A stretch of DNA of 64,000 bases from Gardnerella leopoldii (lineage in GTDB: Bacteria > Actinomycetota > Actinomycetes > Actinomycetales > Bifidobacteriaceae). Each line of letters begins with the position of its first letter. Position 1 is the stretch's first letter. The stretch covers positions 1,382,472 through 1,446,471 of the forward strand of contig NZ_CP029984.1 in NCBI RefSeq assembly GCF_003293675.1, in the 5' to 3' direction. Positions 16,494-25,102 of this stretch are shown here, piece after piece. Both the position numbers and the translations under genes were made by a program. The notes below the pieces were generated by a model. It was not told where the DNA came from. It was given only the letters and a program-made list of their open reading frames with translations, and searched no databases.

Positions 16494-17909
16494 ATGGAAT
16501 GGAATGACGCTCCTCAATTAGACCCGCGTGCTGTGCAAGCAACTTCGGTATCTGCACAGGACGAGAATGCGTCGTCTCAAGAGCCGCAGGCACTGAAGAT
16601 TACTGCGGCTAGTTCAGATCCAAAAATGTTTACACTGCCTTGGGAATTACCACTTTCTCAATGGCCTGCTGATTTATTCGTGAATTTGCCGCGTGGTATT
16701 TCTCGTCACGTTGTGCGATTTGTTCACGTTGGCGATGAAGTGTATGCAATGAAGGAAATTACTCGTCAAGTTGCAGAACGTGAGTATGAGCTTTTGCGTA
16801 GGCTTCGTAAACTTGAGTTGCCTACAGTTACTCCTATAGCTGTTGTTGCAGGACGCCATGACGCTAATGGTGAAAAGCTTGAGGCAATGTTAGTTACGAA
16901 ACATTTAAAGTTCTCACTACCATATCGTGCATTATTTGCTCGTACGTTGCGTCCGGATACTGCAGAGCGCCTTATCGATGCGCTTGCTGTTCTTATGGTG
17001 CGCTTGCATCTTTCTGGCTTCTATTGGGGCGATGTATCGCTTTCCAACGTGCTGTTTTTGCGAGATGCAGATGCTTTTTCTGCATTCCTAGTTGACGCAG
17101 AAACTGGTGATTTGCATGGAAGTTTAACAGAAGGTCAACGAGAATACGATATCGATTTAGCCCGAACCAACATTATTGGTGAGCTTATGGATTTGAGCTC
17201 CGGTCAGCTTTTACCGACAGAAGTAGATGAAATCAGTATAGGAAATCGTCTAGTAGATCGCTATCATTCGCTTTGGAGTACGCTTACTGACGTTGATAAG
17301 TTCAGTCCTGATGAGATGTGGCGAATTGAACGTCGTGTCAATCGTCTAAATGAGCTTGGTTTCGATGTTGACGAGTTAGAGATGAAGACTTCAGAAGATG
17401 GTCGAAGGGTTTTGGTTCGACCTCGCGTTGTGGATGCTGGTTATGCTTCCCGCAAGCTTCTTCGTCTTACTGGATTGGACGTTCAAGAGAATCAGGCTCG
17501 AAGGCTTCTGAACGATTTGGATGCGTATCGCACTTCTACATGGCGTCAAGGTGAAGAGCTGGAAATCGTCGCAACTGATTGGATGCGTGAAATTTTCGAG
17601 CCAACAGTTCGTATGATTCCTCCTGAGTTCCGTTCGCAAATTGAACCAGCTCAGTTCTTCCATGAAGTGTTGGATCATCGTTGGTTTATGGCAGAAAAAG
17701 TTGGCCATGACGTTGCTATGCAAGATGCTGTAACTAGCTATATTAAGAACGTATTACCACAGTACAAAATGGATAAGCATGTTCTTGCTGCTATTAATGC
17801 AGATGCTGATTCTGGCGTTGTGGATGATGAATACACGTATTCTTCTCCAGCACCTGTAGGCCACGATATAGTTGAAGATGATCAAGATGCTAGTGTTTGG
17901 GCGAGTTGA
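16494..17909 (+). CDS. DUF4032 family protein with kinase-like N-terminal domain
   Basis: A 471-residue soluble protein. Residues about 50-230 resemble a small-molecule or lipopolysaccharide kinase fold: YAMKEITRQVAEREYELLRR (lysine and glutamate pair), YWGDVSLSNVLF (catalytic-loop-like D...N) and FLVDAETGDLHG (metal-binding-like DAE). The C-terminal part (about 260-440) matches the DUF4032 region found in actinobacteria. An acidic tail ends the protein. Substrate and role are unknown. There is no clear ribosome-binding site before the ATG. It stands alone between the msmK terminator and tRNA-Lys. Confidence 0.82.
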   Translation: MEWNDAPQLDPRAVQATSVSAQDENASSQEPQALKITAASSDPKMFTLPWELPLSQWPADLFVNLPRGISRHVVRFVHVGDEVYAMKEITRQVAEREYELLRRLRKLELPTVTPIAVVAGRHDANGEKLEAMLVTKHLKFSLPYRALFARTLRPDTAERLIDALAVLMVRLHLSGFYWGDVSLSNVLFLRDADAFSAFLVDAETGDLHGSLTEGQREYDIDLARTNIIGELMDLSSGQLLPTEVDEISIGNRLVDRYHSLWSTLTDVDKFSPDEMWRIERRVNRLNELGFDVDELEMKTSEDGRRVLVRPRVVDAGYASRKLLRLTGLDVQENQARRLLNDLDAYRTSTWRQGEELEIVATDWMREIFEPTVRMIPPEFRSQIEPAQFFHEVLDHRWFMAEKVGHDVAMQDAVTSYIKNVLPQYKMDKHVLAAINADADSGVVDDEYTYSSPAPVGHDIVEDDQDASVWAS

Positions 17910-17992
17910 GTATTGCGTTATATAAGTAATTAGCTAATTCTCAACAAGTATGGCATTGATTGTCGTTTTTGATCTTAAGTGAATTTTTCGTA

Positions 17993-18022
17993 GGGGGAGC
18001 TTCGACTCCCCCGTTTTTTTTT
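17993..18022 (+). terminator. Intrinsic terminator after the DUF4032 gene
   Basis: GGGGGAG, loop CTTCGA, CTCCCCC, then G and a run of nine T. Confidence 0.93.
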
Positions 18023-18064
18023 ATTGCAGTTTACTCGCTTACCCTAAATTTGGATATAAAAAAG

Positions 18065-18137
18065 TGCCCCCTGTGGGACTCGAACCCACAACCCAAGACT
18101 TAAAAGGACTCTGCTCTGCCAATTGAGCTAAAGGGGC
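18065..18137 (-). tRNA. tRNA-Lys (anticodon UUU)
   Basis: Minus-strand cloverleaf: acceptor GCCCCTT/AGGGGGC, D-arm GCTC/GAGC, anticodon loop CTTTTAA with anticodon TTT, T-arm TGTGGGTTCGAGTCCCACA, discriminator A. CCA is not encoded. The anticodon stem GAGTC/GTCTT contains a T-T mismatch and a G-U pair, slightly weaker than usual. Confidence 0.93.
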
Positions 18138-18208
18138 AACAAATGCCAAGTATACTACATTCAATCGACGAAGTGAATATCGTGTGAACTTATGCGTGTT
18201 ATATATAT

Positions 18209-18469
18209 TTATTGCAGTATTCCGAGTGACTCCAGTTTTGCTTTTATTTGTGTTGCAGATGGCTCAACCATAAAAGTATTATCCGCAAAAGTAACAACTG
18301 GAATGTGCTTTTGATTGCTAATTTCAATCGCTTTTTCTTCAGCACCTTCTTCTGTTTCAATATCGTGCCAAACGAATGCCACACCATACTGGGTTAGCGC
18401 AGCTTTTGCACGTTTGCAATCTCCACACCAATCTGCACCGTATACATTTACGGTAGGCTGATCTGACAT
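18209..18469 (-). CDS. Glutaredoxin-family protein (mycoredoxin-like)
   Basis: A compact 86-residue thioredoxin-fold protein with the N-terminal redox motif GADWCGDCKRAKAAL (CGDC), the cis-proline segment HIPVVTFADNTFMVEP and a C-terminal helix. Length and the CxxC position fit the actinobacterial glutaredoxin/mycoredoxin group, small cytoplasmic disulfide or mixed-disulfide reductases. An AGGAGG-type site (GGAGGATTTT before the ATG) supports the start. It is read toward tRNA-Lys and is a single-gene unit divergent from ftsY. Confidence 0.88.
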   Translation of the reverse strand: MSDQPTVNVYGADWCGDCKRAKAALTQYGVAFVWHDIETEEGAEEKAIEISNQKHIPVVTFADNTFMVEPSATQIKAKLESLGILQ

Positions 18470-18656
18470 AAAATCCTCCTTAATGATTTTGTGAATTCAA
18501 ATTTTGCGTAATAATAGCTCGTGCTATTTATTACTACTTTTATTAGTGTAATAGATGCAGATGTACTTAAGCATATTGACGTTGAAGTGTGACAAAGATG
18601 AGAAAAAATAGTGAAATGTATTGCTAGTGTCCCTTGACTTTCATAGTCTTGATGTC

Positions 18657-19838
18657 ATGAATATGGTTATGGATATGAACATGCTAATTTGGTTTGCGGC
18701 TGCGGCTGTTGTTATTGCCATCTTATTAGTAACAGTTGCAGTGATTTTGCGCATTCACAGCAATAGTCATGGACCAGTAATTCCTGAAAGCGTTGATAGT
18801 TCAATCGATACAGGCAAAACTAAAGCGCGTGGAACAAAAAAATCTGGAAAACAGATAGAAAGTAACATAGCTGTTATACCTAATGAAGAAGTAAAGTCTG
18901 AATTATTGCCAGAAAGTACTTCTTCGCGTATTAAACGTCTTCGCGAACGTTTGGCTCATAGTGCAAATCCATTTGGTCGTGCATTGTTTAATATCATAAG
19001 CAAGGACCATCTTTCGGAAGAAGATTGGGAAAATGTAGAAGATACTCTTCTTATGGCCGATGTTGGCTCTCGAGCTAGTGAAGAATTAGTAGAAGATCTA
19101 CGCAAAGATGCACGCATTGCTGGTACTTCTAGTTCAGAAGATGTGCATTCAGCATTGCGTACGAAACTATTGAAAATAGTAGATGAAGACGCTGATCGAC
19201 GCTTAAATGCAGATAAATCAGATGCGCATCATCCTAGCGTTATTATGATGGTCGGCGTTAATGGCACCGGTAAAACCACTACTGCTGGTAAATTAGCGCG
19301 ATTGTTTATTGCCCAAAAACGTTCAGTAATGTTTGCTGCAGCAGATACTTTTCGTGCGGCTGCAGCTGATCAACTTGAAACTTGGGCGTCTGCAGTAAGC
19401 GTGCCAGTTGTTCGTGCAGATAAAGATGGTGCTGATCCTGCTTCTGTTGCTTTTATTGCTGCGAATAAGGCAAAAGAAGAACAAACTGATTTATTGATTG
19501 TAGATACTGCTGGTCGTTTGCAGAATAAAGCAAATTTAATGGAAGAGCTTGGCAAAATTCGTAGGGTTATAGAAAAAACTATGCCTGTTGATGAAGTATT
19601 GCTGGTATTGGATGCTACTACTGGTCAAAATGGCATGTCTCAAGCAAAAGTATTTGCTGAAGCTATTGGCATTACGGGCGTAGTCCTTACTAAGCTTGAT
19701 GGTTCCGCTAAAGGTGGAATTGTTATAGCTGTACAGCGTGAACTTGGTGTGCCGGTTAAGCTAGTAGGTCTTGGCGAAGGACCAGATGATTTGGTCCCGT
19801 TTGATGCTCAAAGCTTCGTAGACGGTCTGCTCGCTTAA
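18657..19838 (+). CDS. ftsY: Signal recognition particle receptor FtsY
   Basis: The SRP receptor GTPase that docks ribosome-nascent-chain complexes at the membrane. An N-terminal membrane segment (IWFAAAAVVIAILLVTVAV) is followed by a charged linker, then the N domain and the G domain with GVNGTGKTTTAGKLARL (P-loop), AADTFRAAAADQLETWA, LLIVDTAGRLQNKANLMEEL, TKLDGSAKGGIVIA and LGEGPDDLVPFDAQSFV. The frame is open from a TTG at 18621; the ATG at 18657 or one of the nearby in-frame ATGs (18663, 18672, 18678) is more likely, and there is no clear ribosome-binding site. It lies upstream of amt, an order also seen in other actinobacteria. Confidence 0.95.
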   Translation: MNMVMDMNMLIWFAAAAVVIAILLVTVAVILRIHSNSHGPVIPESVDSSIDTGKTKARGTKKSGKQIESNIAVIPNEEVKSELLPESTSSRIKRLRERLAHSANPFGRALFNIISKDHLSEEDWENVEDTLLMADVGSRASEELVEDLRKDARIAGTSSSEDVHSALRTKLLKIVDEDADRRLNADKSDAHHPSVIMMVGVNGTGKTTTAGKLARLFIAQKRSVMFAAADTFRAAAADQLETWASAVSVPVVRADKDGADPASVAFIAANKAKEEQTDLLIVDTAGRLQNKANLMEELGKIRRVIEKTMPVDEVLLVLDATTGQNGMSQAKVFAEAIGITGVVLTKLDGSAKGGIVIAVQRELGVPVKLVGLGEGPDDLVPFDAQSFVDGLLA

Positions 19839-19924
19839 TGCTGAGCATTGATGTAGCTGCATGAGTGGTAGTTTTTAATCTTCCGCTAAAGTCTTTATGA
19901 GTTTTGGCTATAAGAGTTTCTCGG

Positions 19925-19930
19925 TACAAT
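19925..19930 (+). promoter_or_regulatory. Possible -10 box for the ammonium transporter gene
   Basis: TACAAT at 19925-19930 matches the -10 consensus at five of six positions. A TTGGCT lies about 15 bases upstream, a short spacing. The 70-base leader that follows ends in GAGGTG before the ATG at 20001. Confidence 0.35.
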
Positions 19931-20000
19931 AGTTATATAAAGTAATACTTAAGCTGCAATGATGTTATTGTTGCGCTGTTTCAAATAATTGAGGTGAAAA

Positions 20001-21782
20001 ATGACCACAATGGATCCGCAATGGGCATTGTTGGCTGGCGCGTTGGTGTTTATTATTACGCCGGGTATTGCCCTGTTCTATGGAGGCCGTGAACGCGCTA
20101 CTTCCATGGTGAATATGATGATGCTTTCAGCTGGCGCTATTGCTGTAACTACACTGGTTTGGACGCTGTGGGGATGGTCGTTAGCTTTTGCTGGCAAAGA
20201 TATGGCTGGTGGTGTTATAGGTGATCCATTGAGTGGTTTGCTATTCCGTGATTCGATGGTGGCAGATCATGGTGTGTTTACGTCTATGGACGCAAATTCC
20301 GGATTATCTGGCGGCATTCCTGCAGCTTTTCGCTTAGCATGTGCTGTTGTTGCAGTAGCGCTTATTACTGGAGCTCTAGCCGGTCGAGTGCGTTACGCTA
20401 TTTGGCTTATTTTCGTAGCTGTGTGGATTACTTTAGTATTCGCTCCGTTAGCGCATATGGTGTGCGGTGGTGGATTGCTTTCGCCTAATGGTGCTATTTC
20501 ACAGGCGTTAGGTATTTCAGTGCATGACTTCGCGGGTGGCTCTATATTGCATATTGCTGCGGCTGTTTCGGCTTTTGCGATTGTTATGATCATTGGCGGA
20601 CATGCTCACTTCCCTCTTAAGCGTTTTGTTTTGCATATTAAGAATGTTGCGCATACGAGTGGCAACGCTAATTCTGGAGCTACTAATTCGCGTAATCCTA
20701 AAAGTCGTTTATCGCGCGCATTGTGGGCTGATGTTGAGCATGCTAAAAATGCCGCTAGTGAGACTGTTGTCTCTCCAGTTGCTACAGTAACTGAAGTTGC
20801 TGCAGAATCCACTGCAACGCAGTCAGCAGTTGAAAATGGTGTTGCTGCTCGCCAACCGCATAATGTTCCTTTCGTTATGCTTGGCGTTTTCTTGATTTGG
20901 TTCGGTTGGCTTGGGTTAATGATTGGTTCTTCTGCAGGCGTTCCTGGAGTTGCAGGTTATGCTTGGGTGAGTTCCACAATAACTGCTTCTGCTTCAATGC
21001 TTGCCTGGGGTGTGACTGAACGTTTACACTCTGGATGCTTTACTGCTTTGGGAGCTGCGTCTGGTGTTATGGCTGGATTAGCTGCAAGTGCTGCAGCCGC
21101 GGATGTTATTGCTCCATTGTGGGCTTTAGTTTTGGGTGTTCTTTCTGGTGTTATTACTTCTCTAGTGACTCACTCTCGTACTTTTGTGCGCTACGATGGT
21201 GCCTTGCATGTAGTTAGCGTGAATGGTGTTGCTGCGCTTATTGGTGTGCTTGCAGTAGGCTTATTTGCTGATGGCTCTGGATTACTCGCTGTTGGTGATT
21301 GGCATCAGTTAGTTGCACAACTGTGCTTGATTGGGATTACGGTGCTTTATGCAGGTGCTGTAACTGCAGTGCTAGCTTTTGTTCTTGAAAAGCTTTTTGG
21401 ATGGCGAATCTCGGAAGCTAAGGAACGTAAGGGCGTTGATTTAGCTGATCAAGGAGAGCGTGCTTACGATTTTTCTTCTATTGCACAAAGTCATGATGGC
21501 GCTGTAGTTGCTGTTGCAGATGATGATGCAAATAAAACTCAAATGGCTGTTCTTACTTCTGTTGATATTGATATGAGTGAAAACGAGGTTGAACAATCTG
21601 ATTTTATGGTTGATCAATCTGAGGCAAATCCTGAGCAAGGCGATTCTGAGGTTGATGATACTAAATCTGAAGTTGAGCAGAAAGAGTCTTCTTCTGAAGA
21701 AGAGTCTGAAACTGTAGAAAAAGATAAATCAGCGCAGAATAATAAGAAAACAGGAAAACGAAATAATAGTGCTAAAGAATAG
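20001..21782 (+). CDS. amt: Ammonium transporter family protein, divergent, with insert and acidic tail
   Basis: A 593-residue Amt/Rh-family channel. Family motifs: PGIALFYGGRERATSMVNMM at the start, VHDFAGGSILHIAAAVSAF with Asp176 and the first pore histidine (His184), and the C-terminal GVDLADQGERAYDF. Unusual points: the second twin-histidine position is Asn408 (VVSVNGVAALIGVL, where the family has VxHxxGG-like); an ~80-residue hydrophilic insert lies between membrane segments (about 209-288); and there is an acidic, low-complexity tail after residue 490. Typical Amt proteins are 400-450 residues. No glnK or glnD follows, although they usually do in actinobacteria. The ATG has GAGGTG upstream. 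Confidence 0.87.
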   Translation: MTTMDPQWALLAGALVFIITPGIALFYGGRERATSMVNMMMLSAGAIAVTTLVWTLWGWSLAFAGKDMAGGVIGDPLSGLLFRDSMVADHGVFTSMDANSGLSGGIPAAFRLACAVVAVALITGALAGRVRYAIWLIFVAVWITLVFAPLAHMVCGGGLLSPNGAISQALGISVHDFAGGSILHIAAAVSAFAIVMIIGGHAHFPLKRFVLHIKNVAHTSGNANSGATNSRNPKSRLSRALWADVEHAKNAASETVVSPVATVTEVAAESTATQSAVENGVAARQPHNVPFVMLGVFLIWFGWLGLMIGSSAGVPGVAGYAWVSSTITASASMLAWGVTERLHSGCFTALGAASGVMAGLAASAAAADVIAPLWALVLGVLSGVITSLVTHSRTFVRYDGALHVVSVNGVAALIGVLAVGLFADGSGLLAVGDWHQLVAQLCLIGITVLYAGAVTAVLAFVLEKLFGWRISEAKERKGVDLADQGERAYDFSSIAQSHDGAVVAVADDDANKTQMAVLTSVDIDMSENEVEQSDFMVDQSEANPEQGDSEVDDTKSEVEQKESSSEEESETVEKDKSAQNNKKTGKRNNSAKE

Positions 21783-21835
21783 ACGTATGTGCGTAAGCGC
21801 TATTGTTTAGCAACAAGTTCTAGTTATTTTGATAT

Positions 21836-21868
21836 AAACCGCATGTCTTATCTAAGATATGCGGTTTT
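21836..21868 (+). terminator. Intrinsic terminator after amt
   Basis: AAACCGCAT...TCTTA pairs with TAAGA...ATGCGGTTT, interrupted by one internal G/T position, followed by TTTTG. Confidence 0.85.
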
Positions 21869-21901
21869 GTTATTTTTGCTAATTTAAAATCAAGTTTTTT
21901 A

Positions 21902-21936
21902 ATGAATAACTTATTTTTAGTGAATAAGTTATTCAT
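21902..21936. repeat. Perfect 14-bp A/T-rich inverted repeat beside the DnaA boxes
   Basis: ATGAATAACTTATT and AATAAGTTATTCAT flank a 7-base spacer (TTTAGTG). It lies in the intergenic region between amt and the MATE gene, immediately before the DnaA-box cluster. It may be a protein-binding site or part of an unwinding element; no T tail supports a terminator. Confidence 0.75.
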
Positions 21937-21958
21937 ATGACACGCACGAATTGCTTGA

Positions 21959-22063
21959 TGTGGATAAAAAAGACAAGTTATCCACATTTTAGGCGTGTCT
22001 ACGTGGATATCACACAAATTTATCCACATAGTGGGGATAACATTGTGGATATCCTGCGGATAA
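21959..22063. promoter_or_regulatory. Cluster of DnaA boxes, candidate replication origin or DnaA-titration site
   Basis: Three perfect DnaA boxes (TGTGGATAA at 21959-21967; TTATCCACA at 21978-21986 and 22020-22028) and four near matches (22002-22010, 22032-22040, 22044-22052, 22055-22063) lie in 105 bases, on both strands. A/T-rich DNA follows directly (to about 22100) and an A/T-rich inverted repeat precedes. This is the composition of a bacterial oriC. dnaB starts 1.5 kb away, but dnaA and dnaN are not in the window. The whole gap 21783-22200 contains no credible gene. Confidence 0.8.
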
Positions 22064-22200
22064 CTTTTTAAAATAATATTTTTATTTGCGATTTACGCAT
22101 ATTTGTGTTACTTCACTTGCAATTGTTTTTGCATAAAATTGTTAGCAATTGCAATCTTCTTTTATACAAGCGTGACAAAGTAGCGGTAGAATGAAGCATT

Positions 22201-23562
22201 ATGACAAATCAAAAGTTGGACAACCAGAACAAAAAAGACGTACTGCGCAATATTTGGCTACTAGCCGTACCAACTTTTGGACAGCTCATATCTGAGCCAG
22301 CATTTGTACTTATTGACACTGCTATTATTGGCCATATTGGCAAAAGTGCTCTAGCAGGTCTTTCTATCGGATCAACGGTACTTCTTACTACTACAGGTCT
22401 TTGCTTATTTTTGGCTTACAACACAACTTCACAGGTTGCGCGTCTTTTAGGCGCAGGTAAGCGTCGAGAAGGTTTTAGCATTGGCATGGATGGATTGTGG
22501 CTTGCATTATTGCTTGGCATAATTCTTACAGTCATACTTATTTTTGCCGCTGAACCGTTATGCTACGCAATAGGCGCGCGTGGCTCTACGTTGCAAAATG
22601 CTATTGTGTATACACAAATGGTTATGCCTGGATTGCCTGCGATGCTACTCGTATATGCAGCAAATGGCATATTTCGCGGTCTTTGCAACGTGCGCATAAC
22701 ATTATTTGCTGCTGTAAGTGGAGCTGTTCTAAATACAGTTCTCGATATAATCGCAGTATTTGGTCTCAACATGGGAATTGCTGGCTCTGGTATTGCAACA
22801 ATGATTGCGCAATGGTATATGGGACTTGTTCTCACTATTCCTGCAATTATTTGGGCTACTCAAAGTGGTGCGCGTCTCAAACCGCATTTCCAGCATATTC
22901 TACATTCTGCTGGAACTGGTATGCCTTTGTTTGTTCGTACACTTGCATTGCGTGTGTGCATGGTAGCTACGGTTGTTACTGCGACTCATCTCGGTACCAA
23001 TACTCTCGCTGCGTATCAGGTTGCTAATTCTTGCTGGAATTTTGTTATGAATATTTTAGATGCAATTGGTATTGCTGCGCAGACTATTGTTGCTGCAGCG
23101 CTAGGTGCAGGCTGTCGTAAGCGCGCAGGAATGATTACGCGTATTTGTGCTCAAGTGGGAGCTGTAAGCAGCGTAGGAGTCGGTTTATTCATGATTTTCG
23201 TGGGTTGGAGTTGCGCGCCACTATTTAGTCAGCATACAGATATTCAGTTTTTAATTTCTGTAGGTATGACAATATTAGGATTGTTCTTGCCTCTTGCTGG
23301 ATGGATGTGGGCGTTAGATGGCGTATTGATTGGCGCAGGTGATCATCGCTACTTAGCAAAAGCTTGCTCAGTAATGGCTGTCGTATATTTAACATTTTTG
23401 GCGCTCACAAGCGTTTTTGATGTCATCGTTGATGCTAATGACGTGATAAGAACTATTACTTTGTGGGTTGTTTTAAATGCTGTTTATATTGGGGGGCGTG
23501 CAATAGGCAATAGTTTGCGCATAAGAAATGATACGTGGATGGATTCTGCGCTAAAAATGTAG
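22201..23562 (+). CDS. MATE family multidrug/toxin efflux transporter (DinF-like)
   Basis: A 453-residue protein with 12 hydrophobic segments. It has the MATE N-terminal pattern (NIWLLAVPTFGQLISEPAFVLIDTAIIG; VDTA/IDTAIIGH motif) and the internal duplicate in the second half (NVLNTVLD-like at VLNTVLDIIAVFG). MATE proteins export cationic compounds using Na+ or H+ gradients; the DinF branch fits the motif and length. TAGAAT lies 10 bases before the ATG with no ribosome-binding site, suggesting a nearly leaderless transcript. It sits between the DnaA-box cluster and dnaB. Confidence 0.9.
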   Translation: MTNQKLDNQNKKDVLRNIWLLAVPTFGQLISEPAFVLIDTAIIGHIGKSALAGLSIGSTVLLTTTGLCLFLAYNTTSQVARLLGAGKRREGFSIGMDGLWLALLLGIILTVILIFAAEPLCYAIGARGSTLQNAIVYTQMVMPGLPAMLLVYAANGIFRGLCNVRITLFAAVSGAVLNTVLDIIAVFGLNMGIAGSGIATMIAQWYMGLVLTIPAIIWATQSGARLKPHFQHILHSAGTGMPLFVRTLALRVCMVATVVTATHLGTNTLAAYQVANSCWNFVMNILDAIGIAAQTIVAAALGAGCRKRAGMITRICAQVGAVSSVGVGLFMIFVGWSCAPLFSQHTDIQFLISVGMTILGLFLPLAGWMWALDGVLIGAGDHRYLAKACSVMAVVYLTFLALTSVFDVIVDANDVIRTITLWVVLNAVYIGGRAIGNSLRIRNDTWMDSALKM

Positions 23563-23590
23563 ATAAAGTTTTGTGTTAATACATTTACGT

Positions 23591-23619
23591 TTTTCATAAT
23601 ACGTGCGCGCGTTTATACT
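23591..23619 (+). promoter_or_regulatory. Probable promoter of dnaB giving a leaderless mRNA
   Basis: TTTTCA (23591-23596) and TATACT (23614-23619) are spaced 17 bases apart. The ATG at 23627 is 7 bases after the -10 box, and no Shine-Dalgarno sequence precedes it, so transcription should begin at or next to the start codon. Confidence 0.6.
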
Positions 23620-23626
23620 CGTTTTT

Positions 23627-25087
23627 ATGGCAGATAATGATATGTGGCAATCTACTAAAGGCAATGTTATCCGCGCAGGTAGCAATCATGGTGGCAATGG
23701 TGACGCCTCTGCATATGGTTCTGGCGTTGCAAATCGTGGTGCCGAAGTAGGTGCTACATTGTTTGATCGTGTGCCTCCTCACGATGTTGATGCAGAAATG
23801 GCTGTGCTTGGCGGAATGCTCATGAGCAAAGATGCTATTGGCGAAGTGTCTCAATTACTTGAAACATCAGATTTTTATTTACCGCAGCACCAAACAATTT
23901 ACGATGCTATTCTTACGCTTTTCGCTGGCTCACAGCCTGTTGACGTTGTGCTTGTAGCTAACGAATTAATGAAAGATGGAAATCTCGATAAAGTTGGCGG
24001 AGCTGACTATTTGCACAGCCTAGTAGCTTCTGTGCCAACAGCCGCAAACGCAATGTACTACGCAGATATTGTGCATCAAAATGCTGTTCTTCGTAACGTT
24101 ATTACTGCTGGCACAAAAATTGCACAAATGGGCTATTCTGCTTCCGGGGCGCAAGCAGAAGATATTGTAAATCTTGCGCAATCAGAAGTGTATGAAATGA
24201 GTGCTGGCAAAGTGCGTCAAGATTACGTTGCTATTGGTCCAGTTTTGCAAAATACACTTGATCAGTTAGATAAAATGCAAAATCACGAACTTGAACAAGG
24301 TGTGCCGACTGGATTTAGAGATATTGACGAAGTTACGCAGGGTTTGCAGCCTGGTCAAATGATTGTTGTTGCTGGTCGTCCGGCTATGGGTAAGTCAACA
24401 CTTGGCATTGATTTTGCTCGTTCGGCTGCACTGCACCACAATATGACGTCTATTGTATTCTCTCTAGAAATGAGCAAAGTGGAATTGGCTCAGCGCATTA
24501 TTGCTGCAGAAACTAATATCCCACTCGCTGCTATGCGAAGAGCGGAAGATATTACTCCAGATCGTTGGAATACTCTTAATACTTTTTGGACAAAAATGCA
24601 AAACGCTCCGCTTTTTATTGATGACAGCCCAAATATGAGCTTGATGGAAATTCGCGCAAAATGCCGTCGTTTGAAGCAAACTAATGATCTGAAGCTAGTA
24701 GTTATTGATTATCTTCAGCTGATGAGTTCTGGCAAGCGTGTGGAAAGTCGTCAGCAGGAAGTTTCGGAATTCTCGCGTGCGCTGAAGCTTCTTGCTAAAG
24801 AGCTTGAAGTGCCAGTTGTGGCTTTGAGCCAGCTTAATCGTGGACCGGAAATGCGAAACGACAAGAAACCACAGCTTTCAGATTTGCGCGAATCTGGTTC
24901 TATTGAGCAGGATGCTGACGTTGTGTTCCTAGTGCATCGCCCTGATTTTTACAATAAGGAAGATCGCCCAGGCGAAGCAGATATTATTATGGCAAAGCAT
25001 CGTAACGGCCCTACTGACACGTTTAATCTTGCCTTCTTGGGTGCAACTTCCAAGTTCATGGATATGCCGCAAGACTACCAGCAATAA
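23627..25087 (+). CDS. dnaB: Replicative DNA helicase
   Basis: A 486-residue hexameric helicase that unwinds the fork ahead of DNA polymerase III. The N-terminal domain begins with RVPPHDVDAEMAVLGGMLMS. The RecA-like C-terminal domain carries Walker A VVAGRPAMGKSTLGIDFARS, FSLEMSKVELAQRI, Walker B LVVIDYLQLMSS, the ALSQLNRGPEMR arginine region and DLRESGSIEQDADVV. No intein is present. The frame extends upstream to 23603, but the ATG at 23627 (MADNDMWQ) fits the promoter. murT follows after 15 bases, so it probably shares the transcript. Confidence 0.96.
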   Translation: MADNDMWQSTKGNVIRAGSNHGGNGDASAYGSGVANRGAEVGATLFDRVPPHDVDAEMAVLGGMLMSKDAIGEVSQLLETSDFYLPQHQTIYDAILTLFAGSQPVDVVLVANELMKDGNLDKVGGADYLHSLVASVPTAANAMYYADIVHQNAVLRNVITAGTKIAQMGYSASGAQAEDIVNLAQSEVYEMSAGKVRQDYVAIGPVLQNTLDQLDKMQNHELEQGVPTGFRDIDEVTQGLQPGQMIVVAGRPAMGKSTLGIDFARSAALHHNMTSIVFSLEMSKVELAQRIIAAETNIPLAAMRRAEDITPDRWNTLNTFWTKMQNAPLFIDDSPNMSLMEIRAKCRRLKQTNDLKLVVIDYLQLMSSGKRVESRQQEVSEFSRALKLLAKELEVPVVALSQLNRGPEMRNDKKPQLSDLRESGSIEQDADVVFLVHRPDFYNKEDRPGEADIIMAKHRNGPTDTFNLAFLGATSKFMDMPQDYQQ

Positions 25088-25102
25088 GGGGTGTGATTTA
25101 GT

